From positions 434,001 to 498,000 of the forward strand of contig NZ_JARHTP010000006.1 in the NCBI RefSeq assembly GCF_029223485.1: 64,000 nucleotides of DNA, written 5' to 3'. Positions 1 to 8,663 of this stretch are shown one piece after another. Position 1 is the stretch's first letter, and the number at the start of each line of letters is the position of its first letter. The stretch comes from Streptomyces coacervatus (GTDB lineage: Bacteria; Actinomycetota; Actinomycetes; Streptomycetales; Streptomycetaceae). Under the pieces are notes generated by a model. That model was not told where the DNA came from. It worked only from the letters and a program-made list of their open reading frames with translations, and made no database searches. The position numbers and the translations under genes were made by a program.

Positions 1-411
1 CGGACCGCCACCCACCAGGTGGCGGTCGCCTTCCTGAAGAACGGCTCGACCCCGGCCGGTGCACCGGTCCGGCTGACCGACGATCCGGGCACGGACCATG
101 TGAACGTCCGTATCGCCCCGTACGGGAAGAACCGGCTGCTGGTCTCCTGGGAGAGCATCAGCGGCGCGTCCTGCAAGGACGGCACCTGCACCGGGCGGTT
201 CTCCGGCACCCATCTTCGGGTGATCGACTGGTCCGGCAGGACGGTCACTCCGGACAAGGTCGTGGGCGCCCGTATCGCCGGCGACATCGCCGCCCTGCCG
301 GACGGCAGCCTCGTATGGGCCTTCGCCCGGGCCACCCCCGACTACAGCCGGCCGATGGGCGGGTCCTCGCCGACCACGACCACGCTGTCCGTCGCCCGAC
401 TGCGCCCGTGA
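1..411 (+). CDS. hypothetical protein, C-terminal fragment
   Basis: The reading frame is open from the first base and ends in TGA, so the gene begins outside the window. The 136 visible residues contain short beta-strand-like segments ending in aromatic residues (LLVSWES, LRVIDWSG, GSLVWAFAR), which would suit blades of a beta-propeller. No catalytic motif or membrane segment is visible. It is convergent with the carboxypeptidase gene, 72 bases away. I do not recognise the family. Confidence 0.7.
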   Translation, partial: RTATHQVAVAFLKNGSTPAGAPVRLTDDPGTDHVNVRIAPYGKNRLLVSWESISGASCKDGTCTGRFSGTHLRVIDWSGRTVTPDKVVGARIAGDIAALPDGSLVWAFARATPDYSRPMGGSSPTTTTLSVARLRP

Positions 412-483
412 TCACCATCGAGATCGGCCCGTTTGCCCGCCGTCGCGCCGGCCAACGGGGGCCGGCGCGTTCGGGAGCGGGGA

Positions 484-1896
484 TCAGCGCCGGGCCGTGG
501 ATGCGGTGCTGTAAGGAGCGGTGGAGTGCTGAGCCGCGTAGAGCAGGGCGGGTTCGATCTTCGGCCAGAAGTAGCTGTCCTGGCAGGAGTACGGCGGGGT
601 GAAGCCGTCGCAGCCGGCGCCGTCGCTGTCGCCGATCTCGATGGTGAAGCTGGCGAGGCCGAGCTTGTCGTACGTCCAGTCGTCGGTGCCGCCGGAGGCG
701 TCGTACAGGATCTCGCCGGCCTGGCCGTACTGGTAGCCGGTCAGCGAGGCCATATGGGCGGCGAGGGCGCGCAGGGACGCGTCGTTGCCGGTGTGCACGG
801 TGGAGTCGTACTCCCAGGGGAAGAGGACCATGCTGGCGTCGCTGTGCATGGTGATCATCATGCCCTTGGCGGTGGACGGCGCCGGGTCGCTGTCACCGGT
901 GCCGGTGCGCACCGCGGGGTACAGCTCGCGGAACAGTTTCTCCAAGGAGGTGTTCTCCGCCTCGGAGTCGGCCGCCGGGCCGCCGTAGGTCTGGTCGCAG
1001 GCGGCGCTGGAGGTGCCGGCGGTGTTCCAGTGGCTGCTGGTGTTGCGGTTGAGGTCGACACCGATCTGGCTGTACGCGCTCACACCGCACCGGCTGCCGT
1101 GGGAGCTGTCGGCGTTCTTGCGTTGCAGTACGGGGTTGTTGCCGCCCTGCGCGACCATGTCGACGCCGTCGGGGTTGGCGTCGGGCACCACCCACATCTC
1201 GGTGGTGTCCATCAGTTTGGTGATGGCCGAGTCCTTGCCGTAGCCGTTGATCAGCGCGTCTATCCAGCGATAGGACATCTCGCCGGTGGTCAGCTCGCGG
1301 GCGTGTATCTGGCTCATCAGGAAGAACCGCGGCTTGGTCGAGTTCGGGCTGAGCGCGCAGTCGTTCGTCTGGAGCTTGGTGATGCAGATGGCTTTGAGGT
1401 CGCGGCCGCCCTGCCCCTGCTGCTTGAGCCAGGACTGACCGTACGTCACTTCCTTTGCCAGATCGGGGTGTTGGGAGACGGCCTGGTCCATGTGCGTGTA
1501 CTGGGCGGTGACGGTGTGGTACCCGCCGTCGTAGGTGTCGCCGACGGCGGCGGCGTGCCGGGGTGCGGTGGCGGAGGGGACCGTCTCCGTCAGCCTGGTC
1601 TCGACCGCCGGGGTGAAGCCGAGCCGCCGTAGCGCGGCGGCGGTCGACGCGGTTCCGGAGACGAACAGGTTGTCGCCCTGCCGACGTTCGAGCAGGTCGT
1701 ATCCGGCGTCGGCGAGCCGTTCCGCGTCCCGGAGGGGGTGGCGCGTCGGTACGCGGTAGATGACGACCGTGCGGGTGGCGGCACGGTCGGCGGTGACGTG
1801 CGCAGTGGTTCTGGCCTGCGCGGTCTGCGGCAGGAGGAGGGCGGCGCCGACCAGAACGGCACCGGCGGTCAGGCCTGCCAGGCGTTTGTGTGCCAT
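484..1896 (-). CDS. secreted M14 zinc carboxypeptidase
   Basis: The predicted product is an exported metallocarboxypeptidase of 470 residues that removes C-terminal amino acids from peptides outside the cell. The start was set at the ATG that gives a Sec signal peptide (basic MAHKR, hydrophobic core, TAQA cleavage); the longer upstream extension has no signal character. M14 landmarks appear in order: HARELTTGE supplies the His and Glu zinc ligands, NPDGVD and DLNRNTSSHW form the substrate pocket, MHSDASMVLFPW supplies the third zinc His, and FTIEIG holds the catalytic Glu near the C-terminus. Residues 30-115 look like a pro-region. Length and motif order are normal for Streptomyces secreted carboxypeptidases. 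Substrate specificity cannot be read from the sequence. Confidence 0.93.
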   Translation of the reverse strand: MAHKRLAGLTAGAVLVGAALLLPQTAQARTTAHVTADRAATRTVVIYRVPTRHPLRDAERLADAGYDLLERRQGDNLFVSGTASTAAALRRLGFTPAVETRLTETVPSATAPRHAAAVGDTYDGGYHTVTAQYTHMDQAVSQHPDLAKEVTYGQSWLKQQGQGGRDLKAICITKLQTNDCALSPNSTKPRFFLMSQIHARELTTGEMSYRWIDALINGYGKDSAITKLMDTTEMWVVPDANPDGVDMVAQGGNNPVLQRKNADSSHGSRCGVSAYSQIGVDLNRNTSSHWNTAGTSSAACDQTYGGPAADSEAENTSLEKLFRELYPAVRTGTGDSDPAPSTAKGMMITMHSDASMVLFPWEYDSTVHTGNDASLRALAAHMASLTGYQYGQAGEILYDASGGTDDWTYDKLGLASFTIEIGDSDGAGCDGFTPPYSCQDSYFWPKIEPALLYAAQHSTAPYSTASTARR

Positions 1897-2070
1897 GGAG
1901 TGACCTTTCGTGGGGGGTGGTCTACGCCTAATGTGACATGTCCATGGCGTTAATGACATGGCGCGTGAGGTGCGGTTCCTCAGACCCGCTGCCTCTCCTC
2001 CGGGCAAGGTGGGGGACATTGAAGAACACCGTCACCGCCGAAGCAGCCGAAGAACAGGAACCCCGTAACC

Positions 2071-2469
2071 ATGGCCCGCCCCCGCCACTCAGAGACCAAG
2101 TACCGCTACGTCACGGCGTTCCAGCGCCGCCTGAACGCCGTCATGCGCCGTCTCCCCCTCCAGACGCTCCTGGAGACCACGGGCCGCACCTCGGGCCTGC
2201 CCCGCCGGACGCCGGTCGGCGGACGGCGGGTGGGCGACTCGTTCTGGCTGGTCTCGGAGTTCGGCGAGCGCGCTCAGTACATCCGCAACATCAAGGCCGA
2301 TCCGCGGGTACGGGTCCGGCTGCGGGGCCGCTGGCACACCGGCACGGCCCACCTCCTGCCGGACGACGACCCGATCGCCCGCCTGCGGGCACTGCGCTCG
2401 CTGAACAGCGTGGCGGTGCGGGCGATGGGGGCGGGGTTGCTGACGGTACGGGTGGACCTGGATTCCTGA
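2071..2469 (+). CDS. DUF385 / deazaflavin-dependent nitroreductase-family protein
   Basis: This 132-residue protein belongs to the small split-barrel family (DUF385, Ddn-like) in which actinobacterial members bind coenzyme F420. The family signature TTGRTSGLPRRTPVGG lies at about residues 34-49, followed by strands FWLVSEFG and the Asp-Pro motif ADPRVRVRLRGRW. The real electron acceptor is unknown. A second member of the family lies at 24469-24939. The gene is convergent with the alpha/beta hydrolase and ends 7 bases before it. ATG 2071 gives the usual family length. Confidence 0.85.
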   Translation: MARPRHSETKYRYVTAFQRRLNAVMRRLPLQTLLETTGRTSGLPRRTPVGGRRVGDSFWLVSEFGERAQYIRNIKADPRVRVRLRGRWHTGTAHLLPDDDPIARLRALRSLNSVAVRAMGAGLLTVRVDLDS

Positions 2470-2476
2470 AGCTCCC

Positions 2477-3253
2477 TCAGGCCGCCTTGCCGTACAGCTC
2501 GTTGACGATCTCGGCGACCGTCTGCGGGGCGCGCAGGGTCGGGAAGTGGTCGCAGTCGGGATGGCGTACGAGGCGGCAGCCGCGGATGCGGGAAGCCATC
2601 TCCTCGTTGCAGCGCACCACTTGGGGCTGATCCCGCTCGCCGAGCAGCAGCGTGCAGGGCAGGTCGAGCTCGCCGAGGCGGTCGAAGAGCGGGGCGTCCT
2701 CGGTCTCCTTGCCGTAGGTGCTGAACCAGGCCGGGATCGCCGCCCGCAGCACGTCCGCGGCGTCCTGGTCCGGGGGCGTGCCCGCCGCTCCCCAGAGCCG
2801 CAGGCCGAGGGCCACGACGCCGTCCATGTCACCCGCCGTCGCAAGCTTGCCGATCTGCTCCATCACCTCCGGCACCTCCAGGTCGGGGTAGCCGGAGATG
2901 CCCGGGACGAACAGGCCCAGGCCCGCCACCCGGCCGGGGGCGGCCAGCGCCAGCCCGATCGCCGTCTGACCTCCCATGCTCGAACCGGCCAGGACCGCCC
3001 GCCGTACACCGAAGTGGTCGAGGACCGCCTTCAGATCCTCGACCTGCGAGTACGACACTGTGGGCGCGGGAGACCTGCCGTACCCCCGGGCGTCGTACCG
3101 GATCACACGCGGCAGCCCGCCCAGCCCCGGCAGCACGGGATCCCAGACCCGGGAGTCCCCGACCCCCGGGTGCAACAGCACCACGGGCATCCCGTCACCG
3201 CCGGTGTCGTCCGCCCAGACCTCGCCGCCATCCACCTGCACCGTGGTTTCCAT
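2477..3253 (-). CDS. alpha/beta hydrolase
   Basis: This is a 258-residue single-domain alpha/beta-hydrolase, probably cytoplasmic. The oxyanion segment LLHPGVGDSR follows strand 3, the nucleophile elbow is GSSMGGQ (Ser at about residue 95), and the C-terminal histidine lies in DCDHFPTL, about 20 residues from the end. An acidic residue in LLLGERDQPQ completes the likely triad. The start was placed at the ATG before ETTVQVDGGE, because the 17 upstream residues are Arg/Pro-rich and do not fit the family. The substrate is unknown; similar folds serve as esterases, lactonases or C-C hydrolases. Confidence 0.85.
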   Translation of the reverse strand: METTVQVDGGEVWADDTGGDGMPVVLLHPGVGDSRVWDPVLPGLGGLPRVIRYDARGYGRSPAPTVSYSQVEDLKAVLDHFGVRRAVLAGSSMGGQTAIGLALAAPGRVAGLGLFVPGISGYPDLEVPEVMEQIGKLATAGDMDGVVALGLRLWGAAGTPPDQDAADVLRAAIPAWFSTYGKETEDAPLFDRLGELDLPCTLLLGERDQPQVVRCNEEMASRIRGCRLVRHPDCDHFPTLRAPQTVAEIVNELYGKAA

Positions 3254-3360
3254 GGGGCGAGGGTGCCCTGCCGACCGCTTCGGCGGTAGGCGCGCGTCGG
3301 CCAAGCGGCGGGGCGGGTGGAGGGCCCGCGTGGTGCTTCACGCAGTGAACGGGACGGCGC

Positions 3361-4821
3361 CTACCCCGGCCAAACGATCGCCTGCACCTCCCCGTACGCA
3401 TGCAGCGCATACGACCCCACATCCCGCCCCACCCCGCTCTTCTTGAACCCCCCGAACGGCGCCTCCATATTGCGGCCCACGGTGTTCACGCCCACCCCGC
3501 CCGCCCGCAGCCGCCGCGCCACGCGGAACGCGCGGGCCACATCCCCCGACCACACGTAGTCGATGAGCCCGTAGTCGCTGTCATTGGCGAGGGCGACCCC
3601 TTCTTCCTCGTCCTCGAAGGGGATCACGGACACGACCGGCCCGAAGATCTCCTCCCGGGCCACGCGCATGTCGTTGGTGCAGTCGGCGAGGAGGGTCGGA
3701 GCAACGTAGAAGCCCCGGTCACAGCCCGGCCGTTCTCCCCCCGTCACCACCACCGCACCTTCCTTGCGCCCCAGTTCGACGTACGACTCGACCCGCTCCC
3801 GGTGCGCGGCCGAGATCACCGGGCCGACCACCGTGTCCGGCTGCCTCGGGTCGCCGACCTTCAACCGGCCTGCATACGACGCCAGTTGCTCGACCAACCG
3901 GTCGTACACACCCCTCTGCGCCAGCACCCGCGTAGGCGCCGTGCAGATCTGCCCGCTGTAGAAGGAGAAGGTGGTCCCGATCCCGGCCACCGCCGAGCCC
4001 ACGTCCGTGTCGTCGAAGACGACCGCCGCCCCCTTCCCGCCCAGCTCCATCAACTGCCGTTTCATGGACCGCCCGCACACCTCACCGATCCGCTGTCCGA
4101 CCGCCGTAGAGCCGGTGAAGCTCACCATGTCGACGCCGGGGGACGCGACCGCCGCCTCCCCCACCTCCACCGATTCGCCGGACACCACATTGACGACCCC
4201 CGGCGGCGCGCCCGCCGCCTCCAGGGCCTCCGCCATGCGGTAGACGGACAACGGATCCTGCGGGGCCGGCTTCACGACCACCGTGTTGCCCATGGCCAGG
4301 GCAGGTGCGATCTTGCCCGCCGGGTTGGCCCACGGGTTGTTGTACGACGTGATGCAGGTGACGACCCCGACGGGCTGGCGCACCGCCAGCGCGCCCATCA
4401 CGCCCGCCCTCCCCATCGGCCCCGCCTCGTTGATCTGCGGCGGAATCGCCCACTCCGCGGGCTCCACGCGCGCGTACCGCCGGAAACGGGCCACGCCCAC
4501 CCCGACCTGCATCGCCCGCGCCGTCCCGGTCGTGGCACCGGTCTCCGCCTGTGCCAGTTCGGCGTACGGGGCGAACCGGCTCGCGATGATGTCGGCCGTC
4601 CGCCCGAGTACCGCCGCCCGTTCCTCGGGCGAGGTCCTCGACCACGGCCCGAAGGCCTCGCGGGCCGCGGCACACGCCGCGTGCACCTGATCCCGCGAGG
4701 CCTCCGGAGCCCACCCGATGGTCTCCTCGGTCGCCGGGTCGACGACGGCGTAGTGGCCGCCGTCCGGCTCGACCCATCGGCCGCCGACGAACAGCCGCTG
4801 CCCGTCGGTCACTTGACTCAC
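3361..4821 (-). CDS. aldehyde dehydrogenase family protein
   Basis: An NAD(P)-dependent aldehyde dehydrogenase of 486 residues, oxidising an aldehyde to the acid. The cofactor-binding segment VVKPAPQDPLS, the FTGSTAVGQRIG motif, the general-base Glu in MELGGKGA (about residue 255) and the nucleophile Cys in YSGQICTAPTR (about 289) are all present, with EEIFGPV and FGGFKKSGVG near the C-terminus. The GTG start overlaps the stop of the upstream amidohydrolase gene (GTGA), which indicates translational coupling. Its place in this catabolic cluster suggests it acts on an aldehyde intermediate of that pathway; the substrate itself cannot be inferred. Confidence 0.92.
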   Translation of the reverse strand: MSQVTDGQRLFVGGRWVEPDGGHYAVVDPATEETIGWAPEASRDQVHAACAAAREAFGPWSRTSPEERAAVLGRTADIIASRFAPYAELAQAETGATTGTARAMQVGVGVARFRRYARVEPAEWAIPPQINEAGPMGRAGVMGALAVRQPVGVVTCITSYNNPWANPAGKIAPALAMGNTVVVKPAPQDPLSVYRMAEALEAAGAPPGVVNVVSGESVEVGEAAVASPGVDMVSFTGSTAVGQRIGEVCGRSMKRQLMELGGKGAAVVFDDTDVGSAVAGIGTTFSFYSGQICTAPTRVLAQRGVYDRLVEQLASYAGRLKVGDPRQPDTVVGPVISAAHRERVESYVELGRKEGAVVVTGGERPGCDRGFYVAPTLLADCTNDMRVAREEIFGPVVSVIPFEDEEEGVALANDSDYGLIDYVWSGDVARAFRVARRLRAGGVGVNTVGRNMEAPFGGFKKSGVGRDVGSYALHAYGEVQAIVWPG

Positions 4822-6548
4822 CTTGTGCTCACCGTCCTGGTGTCCCGCCCGGAGCGCAGCACCTTCCCGGGTACGGCACCGCTCACCACGTCGTCCCGGA
4901 TCGCCTCGACCCCGTTGACCCAGACCGCCCGCACCCCGATCGCCTTGGCGTCCAGCCGCGGACTGTCACCCGGCAGGTCGTGCACCAGGGTGGCCGTACC
5001 CGCGTCGATCCGCTCCGGGTCGAAGAGCACCAGATCCGCATGGAAGCCCTCCTCCACCCGGCCCCGTTCCCGCAGCCCGAACAACCGGGCAGGATCATCG
5101 GTCAGCATCTTCACCGCCTGCTCCAGACCGACCAGCTTCCGGCGGCGCAGACAGTCGCCGAGGAAGCGGGTGGTGTACGGGGCTCCGCACATGCGGTCCA
5201 AGTGCGCCCCGGCATCCGACCCACCCAGCATCACGTCCTCGTGCTGCCAGGTCTCGGCACGCAGCGCCCAGGACGCGGGGTCGTTGTCGGTGGGCATGGG
5301 CCACAGGACCGTACGGAGGTCGTCGGCCGCACAGATCTCGGTCAGGCAGTGGAAGGGGTCCTGCCCCCGCTCCTCCGCTATGTCCTCGACGATCCTTCCC
5401 GTCAGGCCCTGGTTCGCCTCGCTGTACGTGTCTCCGATGACGTACCGCCCGAAGTTCGCGAGCCGCCGGAAGACACCCGCCTCCTTTGACGTGGCGCGCT
5501 TCAACATCTCGGCACGTACGTCCGGGTCGCGCAACCGAGCGATCCTCTCCGGGACCGGCAGACCGAGGATCGGGCCCCATCCGGGGATCAGGTTCAGCGC
5601 GCAGAAGGTCCCCAGCGACATGTTCATCGGCGTGAGGATCGGCATCGTGAGAGCGACGACCCTGCCGCCCGCCTTCCGAGCCCGCTCGCTCGCGTACAGC
5701 TGCCGGGGCACCCGCTCGGGCACGGATGCGTCGATGGTCAGGACGTTCCAGTTCAGGGGCCGTCCGGCCGCCGCGCTCATCTCCGCGAACAGGTCGATCT
5801 CGGCATCGCTGAACTGGTCGAGACACCCGGCGACGATCGCCTCGATCTGCGTCCCCTCGTGCTCCCCGACGGCACGGGAGAGGGCGAGGAGTTCCTCGGG
5901 TTTCGCATGCCGGGACGCGACCGGCTGTCCGTCGCCGTCGGAGTGGGTGGTCGACTGGGTGGTGGAGAACCCCCAGGCACCGGAGTCCATGGCTTCGTGC
6001 AACAGCCGTACGATCGCGGCCAGTTGCTCCTCGCTCGGCTGCCCGCCCACGGCATCGGGCCCCATCACATACCGGCGAAGAGCACAGTGCCCGACCATGA
6101 ACCCCGCGTTGACCGCGATCCGCCCCTCCAGGGCGTCCAGATACTCCCCGAAGGAGTTCCAGCTCCAGGGCGCCCCTTCTTCGAGGGCGACCAGCGACAT
6201 GCCCTCCACTTTGGACATCATGCGGCGCGTGTAGTCGGCGTCGGAGGGACGGGACGGGTTCAACGGGGCGAGCGTGAAACCACAGTTTCCGGCGGCGACC
6301 GTCGTCACCCCGTGGTTGAGAGACGGGGTCGCGTACGGATCCCAGAACAACTGGGCGTCGTAGTGCGTATGCGGGTCGACGAAGCCCGGGGCGAGGACCA
6401 GCCCGGCGGCGTCCTCCGTCGTCCGTGCGCCCTCGGTGACGATCCCGATGGCGGCGATACGCCCGTCACGGATCCCGACGTCGGCTGTGTAGGCGGGAGC
6501 GCCCGTCCCATCGACAACGGTGGCGCCCTTGATGACATGATCAAGCAT
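4818..6548 (-). CDS. N-acyl-D-amino-acid deacylase-like amidohydrolase
   Basis: A 576-residue amidohydrolase-superfamily enzyme of the D-aminoacylase type. The metal-binding DPHTHYDAQLFWDP lies at about residues 60-73, the conserved cysteine segment VAAGNCGFTLAP follows, and the late GGSDAGAHLD provides the catalytic Asp. The ending ARLFGLRERGRVEEG with DLVLFDP is typical of the family's C-terminal beta-sandwich. The start is the ATG before LDHVIKGATVVDG; the longer open frame runs into a dispersed repeat and is not coding. It is coupled to the aldehyde dehydrogenase downstream. The reaction is probably amide or cyclic-imide hydrolysis; the substrate is unknown. Confidence 0.88.
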   Translation of the reverse strand: MLDHVIKGATVVDGTGAPAYTADVGIRDGRIAAIGIVTEGARTTEDAAGLVLAPGFVDPHTHYDAQLFWDPYATPSLNHGVTTVAAGNCGFTLAPLNPSRPSDADYTRRMMSKVEGMSLVALEEGAPWSWNSFGEYLDALEGRIAVNAGFMVGHCALRRYVMGPDAVGGQPSEEQLAAIVRLLHEAMDSGAWGFSTTQSTTHSDGDGQPVASRHAKPEELLALSRAVGEHEGTQIEAIVAGCLDQFSDAEIDLFAEMSAAAGRPLNWNVLTIDASVPERVPRQLYASERARKAGGRVVALTMPILTPMNMSLGTFCALNLIPGWGPILGLPVPERIARLRDPDVRAEMLKRATSKEAGVFRRLANFGRYVIGDTYSEANQGLTGRIVEDIAEERGQDPFHCLTEICAADDLRTVLWPMPTDNDPASWALRAETWQHEDVMLGGSDAGAHLDRMCGAPYTTRFLGDCLRRRKLVGLEQAVKMLTDDPARLFGLRERGRVEEGFHADLVLFDPERIDAGTATLVHDLPGDSPRLDAKAIGVRAVWVNGVEAIRDDVVSGAVPGKVLRSGRDTRTVSTR

Positions 6549-6585
6549 GCGGTGCCTCCTTAAGGTGCGTTTGGCATGCCTCCCT

Positions 6586-6629
6586 AGGGGCGCGGGGAAC
6601 TGCGCGACCAGCCACAACGCACCCGCACC
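6586..6629 (+). repeat. dispersed Streptomyces repeat, copy 1
   Basis: This copy contains AGGGGCGCGGGGAACTGCGC followed by GACCAGCCAC and an ACCCGCACC tail. Two more copies occur at 59426-59470 and 63546-63590 in the same orientation. Here it sits in the leader between the LLM gene (ends 6642) and the amidohydrolase start (6548). I recall near-identical elements being abundant between genes in Streptomyces genomes; their function is unknown. Confidence 0.85.
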
Positions 6630-6641
6630 CCGCAACGACGC

Positions 6642-7760
6642 TCAAGAGGCCGCCCGGAACCGGGAAGTCCGATGCACAGGATCCGTATCGATCTTCGGAA
6701 TCACGTGCTCCCCGATCAACCGAATCGTCTGCAACGTCTCCTCCTTCGGCACCCCCACCGGCAACCCGAAGCTCAACTGATCCGCCCCCGCCTGCTCCCA
6801 CCGCTTGCACTGCGTGAGCACCTCGTCCGGATCCCCGCAGATCAGCAGCTCCTCCTCGACCAACAGCTCCACGAACTCGGGCGTGTACTCCGGCAGCGTC
6901 TCCGGCCACACCGGGAAGCCCTCGGGCCGCGGAAACGTGTCGTGGTACCGGAACACCAGCGAAGGCAGATAGTGCAGCCCCCCAGCCGTGGCGATCCGTA
7001 TCGCCTCGTCGTGCGTCGGCGCGCAGATGGCCGTCGTCGTCACCATCACGTTGTCGTTGACGAAGTCCCCGACCGGCTCGGCGTTCACGACCGCCGTCTT
7101 GTACTGCTCCAGCACCCACTCCATGTCGGACACCTTCTGGATGCTGAAGCCGAGCACCCCGAGTCCCTTGCGCGCGGCCATCGCGTACGACGGCGGCGAC
7201 CCGGCCGCGTACCACATGGCGGGGTGCGACTTCCCGTACGGCTTCGGCAGGACCTTCCGCGGCGGCAGCTGCCAGTGCTTGCCCTTGAAGCCGACGTACT
7301 CGTCCTGCATCCACATCTTCGGGAACTCGGCGATCGTCTCTTCCCAGATCTCCTTGGTGTAGTTCATATCGGTCACACCCGGTATGAACCCGAGGATCTC
7401 GTGCGAGCCGGCCCCCCGCCCGCTGCCGAACTCGAAGCGATTCCCGGTCAGATGGTCGAGCATCGCGACCTTCTCGGCGACCTTCACCGGGTGGTTGACC
7501 TGGGCGAGAGGGTTGAAGATCCCCGACCCCAGGTGGATCCGCTCCGTCGCATGCGCCAGGTACCCCAGGAACACGTCGTTGGCGGAGAGGTGCGAGTACT
7601 CCTCCAGGAAGTGGTGCTCGGAAGCCCACGCGTACTTGAAGCCTGACTTGTCCGCCTGGATGACGTACTCGGTCTCCTCCATCAGCGCCTTGTGCTCGGC
7701 GAGCGGATCGGTCTCGGCGCGTTTGCCCACGTATCCCTGTACAAAGAGCCCGAATTCCAA
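6642..7760 (-). CDS. LLM-class flavin/F420-dependent oxidoreductase
   Basis: A 372-residue luciferase-like TIM-barrel oxidoreductase. The N-terminal strand EFGLFVQGYVGK, the early SGFKYAWASEHHFLEEY, the FGSGRGAGSHEI segment and the central DEYVGFKGKHWQLPP fit the bacterial-luciferase superfamily, whose actinobacterial members use FMN or F420. Alignment of the first strand sets the start at a TTG codon; GGGGACGG lies about 10 bases upstream. A CTGACG-N3-CGTCAG operator (7792-7806) lies 31 bases upstream, placing the gene in the dispersed catabolic regulon. It may be cotranscribed with the amidohydrolase and aldehyde dehydrogenase genes. The substrate is unknown. Confidence 0.88.
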   Translation of the reverse strand: MEFGLFVQGYVGKRAETDPLAEHKALMEETEYVIQADKSGFKYAWASEHHFLEEYSHLSANDVFLGYLAHATERIHLGSGIFNPLAQVNHPVKVAEKVAMLDHLTGNRFEFGSGRGAGSHEILGFIPGVTDMNYTKEIWEETIAEFPKMWMQDEYVGFKGKHWQLPPRKVLPKPYGKSHPAMWYAAGSPPSYAMAARKGLGVLGFSIQKVSDMEWVLEQYKTAVVNAEPVGDFVNDNVMVTTTAICAPTHDEAIRIATAGGLHYLPSLVFRYHDTFPRPEGFPVWPETLPEYTPEFVELLVEEELLICGDPDEVLTQCKRWEQAGADQLSFGLPVGVPKEETLQTIRLIGEHVIPKIDTDPVHRTSRFRAAS

Positions 7761-7791
7761 GGCGGTTCACCGTCCCCGGTTCCGAAGGTTT

Positions 7792-7806
7792 CTGACGTAC
7801 CGTCAG
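7792..7806. promoter_or_regulatory. CTGACG-N3-CGTCAG operator upstream of LLM gene
   Basis: CTGACGTACCGTCAG has perfect 6-base arms around a 3-base spacer, 31 bases upstream of the TTG start at 7760. It matches the palindromes found upstream of seven other catabolic units or promoter regions in this window. Confidence 0.75.
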
Positions 7807-7874
7807 TTTTGACGAACTGTGGCACCACCCGCATGGAGGGTCAATACCTGATGGGCAGTCAGATACACCCGTAT

Positions 7875-8645
7875 TCAGATGATGCTGACCCCCGCCAGCC
7901 ACCCCCCGTCGATCACGAACGGCTGCCCGGTGATGTACGACGAGTCGTCGGAGGTCAGGAACAGCGCCAGCCGCGCCACCTCCTCCGGCTTTCCGATCCG
8001 CCCCAGCGGCACGAGCTTGCGGTACAGCTCGTCCAGGGCCCGGCCCGTCTCCTCCGCGTCCGCCGTCGGGTCCAGCTGGGCCGGGTTGGACATGGCGGTG
8101 TCGATGGCGCCGGGGCACATGGCGTTGACGCGGATGCGCCGGTCGGCGAGTTCCAGGGCCGCGACGCGGGTGAGGCCGAGGATGGCGTGCTTGGTGGCGG
8201 CATACGTGCCCACGGCCGCCATGCCGGTCACGGCCGTGTAGGAGGCGGTGTTGACGATCGTGCCGCCGTCCTCCATCACCGGAGCGACGGTCTTGATGCC
8301 GAGGAAGCAGCCGACCTGGTTGACCTGCACGACCTGCATGAACTCGTCGAGCGGAGTGTCCAGCAGCGAATTGAAGCGCAGGATCCCGGCGTTGTTGACC
8401 AGGCCGTCTATCCGCCCGAACGCGTTCTTCACGGCGCTCACCGCGGACCGCCACTGGTCCTCCCGGCCCACGTCCAGGTGGACGTAGCGCGCGCCCAGTT
8501 CCTTCGCGAGGGCCTCGCCCTGGTCGTCGAGGACGTCGGCGACCACGATCTCGGCCCCCTCCGCTCTGAACAGGCGGGCCTCCTGCTCCCCCTGTCCGCG
8601 CGCCGCCCCGGTGACGATCACGACGCGTCCGTCCAGCTTGCCCAT
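7875..8645 (-). CDS. SDR-family oxidoreductase, hydroxysteroid-dehydrogenase-like
   Basis: A 256-residue classical short-chain dehydrogenase. The cofactor motif TGAARGQGE is at residues 12-20, acidic D in VADVLDD suggests NAD preference, NNAG is at about 87-90, and the catalytic Ser is followed by YAATK (Tyr and Lys at about 151-155). The pattern ARYVHLDVGRED, VNQVGCFLGIKT and late DGGW closely recalls the actinobacterial 3-alpha/20-beta-hydroxysteroid dehydrogenases, but specificity in SDRs is poorly predicted by similarity. It is the last gene of an operon with 8664-9593 and 9590-10825; an AGGAG Shine-Dalgarno precedes its ATG. Confidence 0.9.
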   Translation of the reverse strand: MGKLDGRVVIVTGAARGQGEQEARLFRAEGAEIVVADVLDDQGEALAKELGARYVHLDVGREDQWRSAVSAVKNAFGRIDGLVNNAGILRFNSLLDTPLDEFMQVVQVNQVGCFLGIKTVAPVMEDGGTIVNTASYTAVTGMAAVGTYAATKHAILGLTRVAALELADRRIRVNAMCPGAIDTAMSNPAQLDPTADAEETGRALDELYRKLVPLGRIGKPEEVARLALFLTSDDSSYITGQPFVIDGGWLAGVSII

Positions 8646-8663
8646 GCCGTAACTCCTGACTTC

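Noticed and set aside
3400..6234. 944-codon open frame on the plus strand
   Set aside because: It is antisense to the well-supported ALDH and amidohydrolase genes and is Arg/Pro/His-rich, as expected for a high-GC shadow frame.
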